DNA of 64,000 nt, taken from the NCBI RefSeq assembly GCF_028583425.1, contig NC_072793.1, positions 64,237,028 through 64,301,027 on the forward strand, in the 5' to 3' direction. Made by a program: the position numbers and the translations under genes. A model generated the notes under the pieces. The model worked only from the letters and a program-made list of their open reading frames with translations. It made no database searches and was not told the DNA's origin. Below are positions 1 to 8,317 of the stretch, piece after piece. This DNA comes from Eublepharis macularius (lineage: Eukaryota; Chordata; Lepidosauria; Squamata; Eublepharidae). Positions within the stretch are counted from its first letter, which is position 1. Each line of letters begins with the position of its first letter.

Positions 1-530
1 ATGGTTGCTCTGAAGAAAAAAACAGGAGATTCTGGTCACAGGTCTCCTTCATCACTAGTCATCTGCCTGAGCTGCTGTTGGTTTTAAAAACAAAACTGCA
101 GAGGAAACTACCATAGAATTGTTATTAACATCTGATTTGGCTAAGCATTCCAGAAGAAATGGCAAGAGATGCAAGAAGAGAATAAAATGTCTCACTTTTG
201 AAGCGTATCTTTGCGAAAGCACTAATTTTTATTCACATCTTTGTAGTTTGAATATTTGCTTAAAACCATATATTCAGTTTTTAAATACTGCTCTGCTGCT
301 TTTTAACCAGCAAATGCAGCCCATACACTACATCTCAGATGCAGAAGGGGTAGCACTAACCTACTGGGTGTGAAAGCTTCCAGGGTTCATATGTGAAACC
401 AGCGGCCTAGCCTGGTCTACCACCGCCCAGGGAAAGAGGTGGTTCTCTTTACCCCTGTGGGTGCAAAGCATACACGCCCTCCAGCCCTGTTTGATGACAT
501 CACTTTAGTGACATTATGTTACAGGGGCAC
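1..530. other. Intergenic DNA without a recognised feature
   Basis: Ordinary AT-rich sequence to about 400, then a transition into the GC-rich block, with TGACATCACT/AGTGACATTA half-sites near 496-518. The short open frames show no family resemblance. No gene is supported. Confidence 0.6.
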
Positions 531-559
531 TCCCCCTCACTCAGGCCTGCCTTCCCACT

Positions 560-1560
560 CGCCACCCCACCGCCGGCAAAGGGACGGGAAGGCAAGCGAG
601 GAGGCAGCCCGCTTCCCCACTTGTCTCCTCGCTTCCCCACCTGCTACGCCGCCAGGGCACCCGGCAGTGACAGTGAAGGGGTGAGAAGGCAAGTGAGGAG
701 GCAGCCCGTTTCCCCGTTTGCCTCCCCGCTTCCCCGCCTGCCACGCTGCTGGGCCACCTGGTGGCTCCAGCGAAGCAACGGGAAGGTGAGCAGCAAGGAA
801 GCCTGCTTCCCCGCTTGCCTCCAGGCTTCCCCGCCTACCGCACCGCTGGGGCACCCAGTAGTGCCGGCGAAGGGGCGAGAAGGCAAGCGAGGAGGCAGGC
901 CGCTTCTCTGCTTGCCTTCCAGCTTCCCCACCTGCCATGCCGCTGGGCTGCCCAGTGGTTCCAGCGAAGCGATGGGAAGGCGAGCAGCAAGGAAGCCTGC
1001 TTCCCTGCTTGTCTCCCTGCTTCCTCACCTGCCACGCCACCAGGGTGCCTGGCAGCACCGGCAAAGGGATGAGAAGGCAAGCGAGGAGGCAGCCTGCTTT
1101 CCCCGTTTGTCTCCCCACTTTCCCTGCCTGCCATGCCACTGGGGCACCCGGCGGCTCCGGCCAAGGGACGGGAAGGTGAGCAGCGAGGCACCCTACTTCC
1201 CAGCTTGCCTCCCAAGCTTTCCCACCTACCACGTCACAAGGGTGCACAGCAGTGCCTGTGAAGGGGCTAGAAGGCAAGAGAGGAGGCAGCCCACTTCCCC
1301 ACTTGTCTCCCCGCTGCCTGCTGCACTGGCAGGATGCCTGGCGGATCTAGTGAAGGGACGGGGAGGTGAGCAGGGAGGAAGCCTGCCTCTCTGCTTGTGT
1401 CCCCACTTCCCTGCCTGCTGCAAAGGGGCAGCCTACCTCCCCGCTTGCCTCCTCGTCTGCCACGCCGCTGGGGTGGGGGGACCCGGCAGTGCTGGTGGAG
1501 GGGTGAGAAGGCAAGCAAGGAGGCAGCCCACTCCCCTGGTTGTCTCCCCACTCAGCCCCT
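560..1560. repeat. GC-rich minisatellite, left array (about 97-bp units, alternating as a dimer)
   Basis: Unit starts (GAGGCAGCC or GAAGCCTGC) fall near 601, 698, 798, 892, 992, 1086, 1185, 1283 and 1378, so the spacing is 94-100 bp. Over the first seven units two forms largely alternate: one carries GGCACCCGGCAGTG...GGCGAGAAGGCAAGCGAG, the other GGTGGCTCCAGCGAAG...GGGAAGGCGAGCAG, giving a higher-order repeat near 195 bp. Open frames run through on both strands (for example 516-1562 plus) only because the unit lacks stop codons. They resemble no protein, and I do not call them genes. Confidence 0.85.
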
Positions 1561-1596
1561 GAGGCAATCCTCACGCGTGCACCCCGGGCTGCGCAA

Positions 1597-1620
1597 TGAC
1601 ATCATCGCGCGATGAAGTCA
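1597..1620. repeat. Near-perfect 24-bp palindrome with CRE-like ends
   Basis: TGACATCA and TGAAGTCA flank the core TCATCGCGCGATGA; the arms mismatch at one position pair only. It lies 17 bp left of the retrotransposon's target duplication, in the spacer between the two minisatellite arrays. TGACNTCA-type sites can bind CREB/ATF factors, but no function is shown here. Confidence 0.6.
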
Positions 1621-1632
1621 TCGCGCAGTGAC

Positions 1633-1637
1633 GCCGG
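1633..1637. other. Target-site duplication, left copy (GCCGG)
   Basis: GCCGG directly precedes the left LTR and is repeated directly after the right LTR. Five bases is the usual size for Ty3/gypsy integrases. Confidence 0.92.
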
Positions 1638-2044
1638 TGTCAGACTGTGGCTTATTAAAAGTTGCAATCCAGACTATCTCTTGCAATTAGACATGAGTCC
1701 ATTGGTTCCAAAAGATTTTACTGAATAAAAACAACCATTATAGTCCACTGGCCAAGATTCAATATCCTGGCTGGTACACATATATTGTTACGAATGAAGG
1801 TAAGGGTTCAGATACAGAATAGCATAGCCCAGCAAATCCCATCCTCCCCCCACAGTTCTCAAAACATGCGGCTTGAAGCTGAGAGAATGAAACTTTCCCA
1901 AGGCTGGAAAGGCTGTAGTCAAAACAGTGCTCTTTTGCTGAGATAAGTGTTGCTGGACTGCTTGGCACCTGCAAGGGAAGAGCTTAAAACACTGACAGCA
2001 TTAAAATGGAGTCTCTCTGGTCAGAATACACAAGGAACCTGACA
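1638..2044 (-). repeat. 3' LTR of the Ty3/gypsy element
   Basis: 407 bp with terminal inverted repeat TGTCAG/CTGACA. Differences from the other LTR seen by eye: the AATAAAAAC/AATATAAAC, CTCTTGCAA/CTCTTACAA, CACATA/CACGTA and TTGCTGAG/TTGTTGAG positions. A 71-codon frame inside both LTRs (1759-1974 and 8027-8242, minus) is not a gene. Confidence 0.95.
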
Positions 2045-2058
2045 TTTCTGCCCCCTCT
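2045..2058 (-). promoter_or_regulatory. Candidate polypurine tract
   Basis: On the element strand AGAGGGGGCAGAAA abuts the 3' LTR. A purine-rich run at this place normally primes plus-strand DNA synthesis. One C interrupts it. Confidence 0.55.
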
Positions 2059-2113
2059 AAAATGCCCTTCCCCCCGGCTTGAAAGGGTAGAGATTGTGAA
2101 AGGATTGGATTAA

Positions 2114-3133
2114 TCAAGGGGCATGAACATGAATATCCTCCACCCACTCATCAAACCCAGAATCAAAGTCCTTCCACCTAATAAGGTAAAACAGCCTATT
2201 ACGTTTGATTTTAGAGTCCAAAATCTGTTGTACTTCATAATGGACTTGGTCATCGATTAAAGTTGGAATGGGAGGAGCACGGGTGTGCCATTGGTCTGCT
2301 GGAGGGACTCTCTTCAGCAAGCTGATGTGGAAAGTCGGATGGACGTGACGAAGGTTTTTTGGCAAATCGAGTGCTACGGTCACTTTATTAATGACTTTCC
2401 TGATTGGAAAGCGTCCCAGGTATTTCAGTACTAATTTGCGGCCGGTTTGGGTGACTTTCAAATTCTTTGTAGATAAATACACGAGGTCTCCGGGTGGCAA
2501 TTCCCAGTCGGCCGCACGATGGCGATCCGCGTACTTTTTATAGTCCTGCTTGGCTTTGTTAAGATGCTGTTGAATAAGCGTCCATTGCTGAGCTGCCTCC
2601 CCCCACCATTCTGAAACATCATGGGAGGCAGTTGCAGGGGGGAGAGCTTCAAAAGGAAATGGTTTAAAATGGTAGCCATACACAACTTTGAAGGGTGTTT
2701 CTCCGGTAGATGAATGTACACTATTGTTGTAAGAAAATTCAGCAAAAGGTAACAAATCAATCCAATTGTCCTGTTGAAAATTAATATAGCAACGGAGGAA
2801 CTGCTCTAATAATTGATTAGTTTTTTCGGATTGCCCGTCGGTTTGCGGATGATGTGCGGAACTTAAACCTTGTTCAATTCCCATTAGTTGCATAAGCTCC
2901 CGCCAGAAGTTGGCAACGAATTGTCTGCCACGGTCGGATATCACCTTAGACAGAAAAGAATGGAGTTTTACAATGTATTTCAGAAAAATATCTGCCAATT
3001 TCTTTGCCGAAGGCATTGTGGTGCAAGGAATGAAGTGAGCTTGCTTAGAAAACAGATCCACAACCACTAAAATGCAAGTGTGATTTTGAAGGGGGGAAGA
3101 TCTGTGATAAAATCCATAGAAATAATTTCCCAT
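2114..3133 (-). CDS. pol: pol: integrase core and chromodomain (frameshifted continuation)
   Basis: 339-codon open frame overlapping the end of the previous one. It holds the second and third catalytic acidic residues (Asp67 in SDRGRQF, Glu103 in GQSEKTN), the integrase C-terminal domain with LVYLSTKNLK and HPTFHISLLKR, and a terminal chromodomain from about residue 296 (EVQQILDSK, FYLIRWKDF, EWVED). Chromodomains on chromovirus integrases are thought to steer integration by binding modified histone H3. The first 12 codons here are out-of-frame readings of the preceding segment. Confidence 0.92.
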   Translation of the reverse strand: MGNYFYGFYHRSSPLQNHTCILVVVDLFSKQAHFIPCTTMPSAKKLADIFLKYIVKLHSFLSKVISDRGRQFVANFWRELMQLMGIEQGLSSAHHPQTDGQSEKTNQLLEQFLRCYINFQQDNWIDLLPFAEFSYNNSVHSSTGETPFKVVYGYHFKPFPFEALPPATASHDVSEWWGEAAQQWTLIQQHLNKAKQDYKKYADRHRAADWELPPGDLVYLSTKNLKVTQTGRKLVLKYLGRFPIRKVINKVTVALDLPKNLRHVHPTFHISLLKRVPPADQWHTRAPPIPTLIDDQVHYEVQQILDSKIKRNRLFYLIRWKDFDSGFDEWVEDIHVHAP

Positions 3134-5457
3134 GGTCTATTTGGAGTCTCAAGGGGTTGTAAAAGTCCAGGGGGTTTGCCCTTCCGCGATTTAGCGCTGA
3201 GACAAATGGGGCATGAAGCTACGTATTGTGAAATGTCTTTGCGCATGCCCGGCCACCAAAATTGCCTCTGAACCAGATGAAGAGTTTTTAAATATCCATA
3301 GTTTCCAGCTGTTGGGGCATCGTGACAGTGATGTAGTACTTCTTTTCTTAACGTCTTGGGTACATAGAATCGATTACCCCAAAGCCATTCCCCCTGTTCA
3401 GATTGAACTAATTTGTCTTTGGGAATATTATCCCCCTCCTTTTCGACTTCGCTTTTCAGTTTTTGTCTCCACCCATTGTCTGCTTGAGGAGGTTGCGCCG
3501 TGCGACTGCGCGTAGTAACCACACCCCCTAGTTGAGTAGGCGAAAACACTGTGTCTATTGTCTCCTCCCGCTTGCTTTTATGTTGGGGCATGCGCGAAAG
3601 GGCATCTGCTAAAAAATTGGTTTTGCCTGGTAGGAATTGGAGGGTGAAGTTGAATTTTGAAAAGTATTCCACCCATCTCAATTGTTTGGCGTTGAGCCTT
3701 CGGGGACTACGTAACGCTTCTAAATTTTTATGATCGGTCCAAACTTCAAACGGATGACGCGCCCCTTCTAGCCAATGTCTCCAAGTGGAGAGCACCGCTT
3801 TTACAGCAAATGCCTCCTTCTCCCACACATTCCAATTTCTTTCGGCTTCAGTAAATTTACAAGAAAGGTATGCACAGGGTCTGAGAATATTGTCTGTTCC
3901 TCGCTGGAGAAGGACGCCTCCAATTTCCGTATCGCTGGCGTCCACCTGCACTATGAAGGGGCGATTTTCATCGGGGTGCTGCAGCACTGGTTCGGATACG
4001 AATTGCTGCTTTAATTGATTAAAAGCTAATTGGCATTGTGGCGTCCAATTCAGTTTAGCTTTTGGCTGTTTAGCTTGCTCCCCTTTATCTTTTGTTTTTA
4101 GGAGTTCAGTGAGGGTAAGAGTTATTTGGGCAAAGTTTTGTATAAATTCTCTATAGAAATAGGCAAACCCCAGGAAGGATTGTAGTTCTGTACGAGTTGT
4201 GGGGGTTTGCCAGTCTTGAACAGCTTTGACTTTGCCCGGATCCATTTTCAACCCATCTTTTGAGATACAATATCCCAAATAAGTAAGTTCAGTTTTGTGG
4301 AATTCACATTTAGACAGTTTGATGGGTAGTTTATTACACATGAGAGTAGTTAATACTTGCTGCACTAGGCGAACATGTTCTTCTTCAGAATCAGAGTAAA
4401 TTAACACATCATCTAGGTAAACAACTACCCCCTTGTACAAAAATTTGTGCAGTACTTCATTGATCATGGACATGAAAACCGAAGGGGCCCCGGACAAGCC
4501 AAAAGGCATAACTAAATATTCATATTGTCCCAATGGCGTATTGAACGCGGTTTTCCATTCATCCCCTTCTCTTATACGAACGTGGAAATAAGCATCTTTT
4601 AAGTCCAATTTTGTGAAGATCTTACCTTGGGCCACGACGTTGAGAAGATCCCTGATGAGAGGAATGGGATAGGCGTTTGTGGATGAGACTGCATTAAGCC
4701 CTCTGAAGTCTGTGCACAGTCTCAAACCCCCATCTTTCTTTTTTACAAACAGTACTGGTGCAGCATGGGGGCAGTTTGCTGGTCGGATAAATCCCCTTTG
4801 GAGATTGGTGTAAATGAATTTGCGGAGCTCCTCTCTCTCATTTGGGCTCATAGGGTAAAGTCTACCTTTGAGTAAGGTGGCTCCTGGGATAAGTTCCACT
4901 GCACAATCAGTTCTTCTATGGGGAGGTAAGGTGTTGGCCTCTTCCTCGGTAAAAGCTTGCAAATAGGCTCTGTACGGTTTGGGTATTTGATTAATTTCCT
5001 CCTGGGTCAGGAGTGCAAGCTCTGTGAGGGTAGGATTATTACCCCAATTCTGGTTCCAACGATGTGATTTGCAAATATCCGTTTTGAATGTGATGCTTCC
5101 AGCTGCCCAATTAATGTCCGGGTTGTGATCCCACAACCATCTGCTTCCCAAAATTAACGGGTACTTTGCTGTAGAGCTAATTACAAAGGATCTTGTCTCC
5201 CAGTGTTGGCCCATGCCTGTAATAACTGGTACTGTTTCAGTGGTAACTGGATTCATATTAGTGCCATCCATTTGCTCAAAAATGACCGGATTTTCGAGTT
5301 CTCGTACTGGGAGTACTAGTCCATTCACCAAAGCTGGTGCAATTATGTCTCTGGAGCACCCAGAGTCAATGAGCGCTTGCACTCGAATGTGAGTCTTTCT
5401 TTCCGGATTAACTAGCGTAACAGGCATGAATAGTATGGACCCTTGAGGTCTATCCAC
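3067..5457 (-). CDS. pol: pol: protease, reverse transcriptase, RNase H and integrase N-terminus
   Basis: 796 codons from the first start-like codon (GTG at 5457); the frame is open from 5568. Aspartic protease DSG at residues 31-33; RT with FTKLDLKDAYF near 281-291, MPFGLSGAPSVF near 317-328 and catalytic YLDD at 347-350; RNase H with Asp506 (VDASD) and Asp565 (WTDHKN); the gypsy-type linker DALSRMP; integrase zinc-binding region with His712, Cys749 and Cys752; first catalytic Asp782 (SMDFITDLP). The residue normally giving the second zinc histidine (AGHxG context) is Asn719. The frame is lost after 784 at a run of six C (minus strand) near 3092-3097, and integrase continues in another frame. 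Confidence 0.93.
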   Translation of the reverse strand: MDRPQGSILFMPVTLVNPERKTHIRVQALIDSGCSRDIIAPALVNGLVLPVRELENPVIFEQMDGTNMNPVTTETVPVITGMGQHWETRSFVISSTAKYPLILGSRWLWDHNPDINWAAGSITFKTDICKSHRWNQNWGNNPTLTELALLTQEEINQIPKPYRAYLQAFTEEEANTLPPHRRTDCAVELIPGATLLKGRLYPMSPNEREELRKFIYTNLQRGFIRPANCPHAAPVLFVKKKDGGLRLCTDFRGLNAVSSTNAYPIPLIRDLLNVVAQGKIFTKLDLKDAYFHVRIREGDEWKTAFNTPLGQYEYLVMPFGLSGAPSVFMSMINEVLHKFLYKGVVVYLDDVLIYSDSEEEHVRLVQQVLTTLMCNKLPIKLSKCEFHKTELTYLGYCISKDGLKMDPGKVKAVQDWQTPTTRTELQSFLGFAYFYREFIQNFAQITLTLTELLKTKDKGEQAKQPKAKLNWTPQCQLAFNQLKQQFVSEPVLQHPDENRPFIVQVDASDTEIGGVLLQRGTDNILRPCAYLSCKFTEAERNWNVWEKEAFAVKAVLSTWRHWLEGARHPFEVWTDHKNLEALRSPRRLNAKQLRWVEYFSKFNFTLQFLPGKTNFLADALSRMPQHKSKREETIDTVFSPTQLGGVVTTRSRTAQPPQADNGWRQKLKSEVEKEGDNIPKDKLVQSEQGEWLWGNRFYVPKTLRKEVLHHCHDAPTAGNYGYLKTLHLVQRQFWWPGMRKDISQYVASCPICLSAKSRKGKPPGLLQPLETPNRPWEIISMDFITDLPPFKITLAF

Positions 5458-5498
5458 TATGGGAACTGACTGAGTATTGATCTGCCGTTTGGGTCCGC

Positions 5499-5568
5499 TT
5501 ACGACAGATCCATCTCGTTTCCCGAGTTGGGACTCTCGGGCGCTTTTTTGCCGATTAGAGCGGTTGGG
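5499..5568 (-). promoter_or_regulatory. gag-pol overlap with an A6 run, candidate -1 frameshift region
   Basis: The pol frame is open from 5568 (a stop lies at 5569-5571) and gag closes at 5499, leaving a 70-base overlap in the -1 frame. It contains GGCAAAAAAGC, with the A6 at 5544-5549 read by gag as GGC AAA AAA GCG. It is not a perfect X XXY YYZ heptamer, so the exact slip site is uncertain. Confidence 0.5.
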
Positions 5569-6020
5569 TCAAAGTCCATAACTTCCTCCAGCTCTAATTC
5601 TCTTTCGGGAGGGTTTCTTCTGAACGTACCTCTCCCACGCGAAGTTCGCAGAGTGGGCGTCGGACGGGACGGCTGAGGGAGGGTGGCAGGGGCCAGACGC
5701 CTTGGTGGGAACGGAGTTCTTTGCACAGGCCGGAAGGGACATTGCGCTGCGAAGTGGCCGCTTTGTCCACACTGTAGACACAGTCCTTGTTGCCATCTAG
5801 CATCTCTCGCTCCTCTAGTTGCGTATCCTGCCCCTCTGCCCCCTCTGACAATTATGGAGGTTCGGCGGCTGCCGCTCGCCTGCTGTTGCTCAACCAGACG
5901 CACTTCTTGCATCTGGTTCTCTACTTCACAAGCTAATTGAATCCAACCCAAAAGTGTGGGGGGATTATCTTGCATAAGGGCTCGATCCAACAGTCTGGGA
6001 TTCATGCCTTGCTTGAACAT
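5499..6020 (-). CDS. gag: gag C-terminal part with CCHC zinc knuckle
   Basis: Continues the capsid after the frameshift (MNPRLLDRAL, PPTLLGWIQLA) and then carries an Arg/Gly-rich stretch and the nucleocapsid knuckle CLQCGQSGHFAAQC at residues 81-94 of this segment, which binds RNA during packaging. It ends at 5499-5501. Its last 70 bases overlap the upstream open part of pol, which lies in the -1 frame. Confidence 0.8.
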   Translation of the reverse strand: MFKQGMNPRLLDRALMQDNPPTLLGWIQLACEVENQMQEVRLVEQQQASGSRRTSIIVRGGRGAGYATRGARDARWQQGLCLQCGQSGHFAAQCPFRPVQRTPFPPRRLAPATLPQPSRPTPTLRTSRGRGTFRRNPPERELELEEVMDFDPTALIGKKAPESPNSGNEMDLS

Positions 6021-6022
6021 GA

Positions 6023-7006
6023 TTATTTTGGTGGATTCCTGACACCTTGGGCATTTGGCAGCTGTCGGAATTTTGTAACATAGTCTCTAGCCGACATGCT
6101 ACCTTGCCTGATCGATTGTAATTCCGTTCGGGCTCTGCTCTCCTCTAACGGGTCTTTGTATTGTGCTTGAAGTGCATTTACTAACCCTTGTAGAGAATCT
6201 AATTCTGGGGCCCCCAAAGCGTATAATGCTACATACCATTCAGCGGCTTTTCCTTGCAATCGGGATCCCAAATGCTCAATTTGACTAGCTTTGTCATCGA
6301 ACAAGTGTCCCCAACGATTGAAAAATTGCAGGGCTTGCACTAGAAAAAATCCCAACTTCGAGGGATCCCCATCGAAAGTAGCTTCCAACTTCACCCATCC
6401 CATCGGTAATTCTTGAGGTCTGGGCGCTGGTGCTGGGGGTGGGTGATATGGTACAGGCACCCATTCCTGCCTTGGCGGCCAGTCAGGTTGGCGCGGGAGC
6501 GGTTGCATAGGAGGGAGTTGGGGTCTTGGCTGCGGGACTCTGTGGGGCCTCGGTATTGGAGGAGCTTGTGGCTGTGGCTGAGGTCTCTGCGGTCGCGGGG
6601 CTGGGGGGCCTTGTGGAGGCGGACCTCGCAGTCTAAACGGTGGAGGAAGTCTAGGCCCTGGCGGCCCCCGTGGCAGCCCCCGTGGTGGCGGAGGGAGTGC
6701 CGGAGCCTCGTCTTGCGGCTGTACCGGGCGGATTGGAAGCTCCTGTGGCTGCTCTTGGGGTTGCCCCAGCGGTAACTCTTGGGGCTGCTCCTGCGGTTGT
6801 TCTTGTGGTTGGTCTGGCGGTGCCTCTTCCTCGTCTTCCTCATCTCGTGGCCCTCTTGGCTCCTCTAGGGGAAGTTCCTCCGGTCTCTCATCTGCTGGCC
6901 CCGGAGGTCGCTCCGGAGGATGTACTGGCTGTTGCTGATCGTCGGTAGGTATCAGCGGTTGTCCCCTCGGGATCAAAGCTTGTAGGGCAGCCAGATTACA
7001 CTCCAC
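6023..7006 (-). CDS. gag: gag central part: Pro/Gln-rich region and capsid
   Basis: In frame with the preceding 7010-7879 segment across one TGA. The first 200 or so residues are strongly proline- and glutamine-rich, with tandem EQPQ/ELP-type repeats (about 6640-6820). The last 110 residues (VKLEATFDGDPSKLGFFLVQ...SARDYVTKF) are a retrotransposon gag capsid-like domain. The frame closes at 6023-6025, while the capsid sequence continues in another frame, so an indel lies near 6020-6040. The start given by the open frame is a GTG and is not a true initiation site. Confidence 0.75.
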   Translation of the reverse strand: MECNLAALQALIPRGQPLIPTDDQQQPVHPPERPPGPADERPEELPLEEPRGPRDEEDEEEAPPDQPQEQPQEQPQELPLGQPQEQPQELPIRPVQPQDEAPALPPPPRGLPRGPPGPRLPPPFRLRGPPPQGPPAPRPQRPQPQPQAPPIPRPHRVPQPRPQLPPMQPLPRQPDWPPRQEWVPVPYHPPPAPAPRPQELPMGWVKLEATFDGDPSKLGFFLVQALQFFNRWGHLFDDKASQIEHLGSRLQGKAAEWYVALYALGAPELDSLQGLVNALQAQYKDPLEESRARTELQSIRQGSMSARDYVTKFRQLPNAQGVRNPPK

Positions 7007-7009
7007 AAC

Positions 7010-7879
7010 TCAGCCGGGAGCCCCTTCCAGTTGGGTTGGGGCTTCCTCAGATCCTCCTACAACAAGTACGGAGAGTAAATGAACCGCATGTGCTAAACTC
7101 TCCTCCATGGTACAAAGTCTTTCTTCGAGTATTTGTACTCGTTCTAGGGCTGCCGTGGCCCCCTCTTCAGCATACTCTTGGGGAGTTTCCCTGGGAACTT
7201 GAGTAGTTTCCATATATTCTGTGTAAGACGCTGTAGCACGGGGCCAAGGTCGGATTCCTCCCATGCCCTGAACCCCGTTACCTTGCTCCATTTCTGATCT
7301 CCCCGCCAATATCCCTTTGGTCAATCCAGTTACCACCGAGATTCTAGCATCTACTGCCAAAGTTCGACTTTGCAATTGTACCCAACTCTGTTCGGTTGGC
7401 TCGCGTTGCCCCATCCACGGGGTACTCTCTGCATAATCCCAACTCATCACATCGCGACGGGAGGTTTCCCACACCTGGGTGCTCTCTGCAGCTCTCCGGT
7501 TCCATTCAAGTTGATCGGCTTCTCGATTCCAGTGGTACCACGGCTTGTTACCTAGATGCTCGGGTATAGAGCCGATACTTCTTTTCCCGTCCATCTGTGA
7601 CTTAGTAAACACCGCACTTGTCCTCCTTTCCCTCGTGTCGCACGGCCTCAAGCCCCACTGCCTCGGCGTAGGCAGAGATATCAGAGGTTCTGCTGCCGCC
7701 CTGGGCCTACCTTCGGCTCTATCAGGTGAGAGGGTAATCAGAGCCGTACGTCTGGGCTCCGTCCCTCCCTGGACGGGTCCCGTAGGTTCCAGTCCTTCCG
7801 AACCAGGGGAGGCGTAGGGATCAAACAAAGGGTCCCTGTTGGGAGCGCCCTTGGAATCCGTCTGCCCCGGTTTAGGCAT
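7010..7879 (-). CDS. gag: gag N-terminal open frame, ended by an in-frame TGA
   Basis: The first ATG on the element strand is at 7879, 27 bases inside the 5' LTR. The frame runs about 289 codons to TGA at 7012-7010, then continues open in the same frame into the Pro/Gln-rich and capsid part. I do not recognise the N-terminal two thirds. It is polar, rich in Arg, Trp, Glu and Thr, and ends in a likely coiled coil (ALERVQILEERLCTMEESLA) followed by a short hydrophobic patch. The TGA may be a CpG-decayed CGA or a genuine boundary or readthrough codon; the base after it is G. A long extension before capsid is longer than I expect for sushi-type gag. Confidence 0.6.
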   Translation of the reverse strand: MPKPGQTDSKGAPNRDPLFDPYASPGSEGLEPTGPVQGGTEPRRTALITLSPDRAEGRPRAAAEPLISLPTPRQWGLRPCDTRERRTSAVFTKSQMDGKRSIGSIPEHLGNKPWYHWNREADQLEWNRRAAESTQVWETSRRDVMSWDYAESTPWMGQREPTEQSWVQLQSRTLAVDARISVVTGLTKGILAGRSEMEQGNGVQGMGGIRPWPRATASYTEYMETTQVPRETPQEYAEEGATAALERVQILEERLCTMEESLAHAVHLLSVLVVGGSEEAPTQLEGAPG

Positions 7880-7891
7880 TGGAACAGATGT

Positions 7892-7905
7892 GATTTGTAA
7901 CAAAA
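7892..7905 (-). promoter_or_regulatory. Candidate primer-binding site, possibly self-primed
   Basis: The sequence just inside the 5' LTR reads TTTTGTTACAAATC on the element strand. It does not begin with TGG, so no tRNA 3' CCA end would pair in the usual way. The core TTGTTACAAAT (7903-7893) could pair at 10 of 11 positions with ATTCGTAACAA of the LTR transcript (8063-8053). This fits the self-priming known for the Tf1/sushi group. Inference only. Confidence 0.45.
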
Positions 7906-8312
7906 TGTCAGACTGTGGCTTATTAAAAGTTGCAATCCAGACTATCTCTTACAATTAGACATGAGTCCATTGGTTCCAAAAGATTTTACTGAATATAAAC
8001 AACCATTATAGTCCACTGGCCAAGATTCAATATCCTGGCTGGTACACGTATATTGTTACGAATGAAGGTAAGGGTTCAGATACAGAATAGCATAGCCCAG
8101 CAAATCCCATCCTCCCCCCACAGTTCTCAAAACATGCGGCTTGAAGCTGAGAGAATGAAACTTTCCCAAGGCTGGAAAGGCTGTAGTCAAAACAGTGCTC
8201 TTTTGTTGAGATAAGTGTTGCTGGACTGCTTGGCACCTGCAAGGGAAGAGCTTAAAACACTGACAGCATTAAAATGGAGTCTCTCTGGTCAGAATACACA
8301 AGGAACCTGACA
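7906..8312 (-). repeat. 5' LTR of the Ty3/gypsy element
   Basis: 407 bp, nearly identical to 1638-2044. As the 5' LTR it would carry the promoter that drives minus-strand transcription away from SFXN1. If the priming model below is right, the transcript would begin near 8063, leaving a U3 of about 250 bases. Confidence 0.95.
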
Positions 8313-8317
8313 GCCGG
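8313..8317. other. Target-site duplication, right copy (GCCGG)
   Basis: Identical to 1633-1637. It shows that both LTRs came from one integration event and that the locus has not recombined since. Confidence 0.92.

Larger units (their letters stand above)
1638..8312 (-). mobile_element. Full-length chromodomain Ty3/gypsy LTR retrotransposon (chromovirus)
   Basis: A 6,675-bp element bounded by two 407-bp LTRs beginning TGTCAG and ending CTGACA, with a 5-bp target duplication GCCGG on both sides. On the minus strand the order is LTR, gag (Pro/Gln-rich region, capsid, CCHC knuckle), protease, reverse transcriptase, RNase H, integrase, chromodomain, polypurine tract, LTR. Domain order and the C-terminal chromodomain place it among vertebrate chromoviruses; full-length relatives are known from lizards. 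By eye the LTRs differ at about four positions (roughly 1%), so the insertion is young. Breaks: an in-frame TGA in gag (7010-7012), a frameshift in gag near 6020-6040 and one in integrase near 3067-3133, so this copy is unlikely to be autonomous. Confidence 0.95.

Noticed and set aside
516..1562. 348-codon plus-strand open frame (and overlapping minus frames) in the left GC-rich block
   Set aside because: The frame follows from a stop-poor 97-bp tandem unit; equally long frames occur on the other strand and in the right array. The translation is a low-complexity repeat with no family resemblance.
1759..1974. 71-codon minus frame repeated at 8027-8242
   Set aside because: It is duplicated only because both copies lie in the LTRs. 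It is not a conserved protein.
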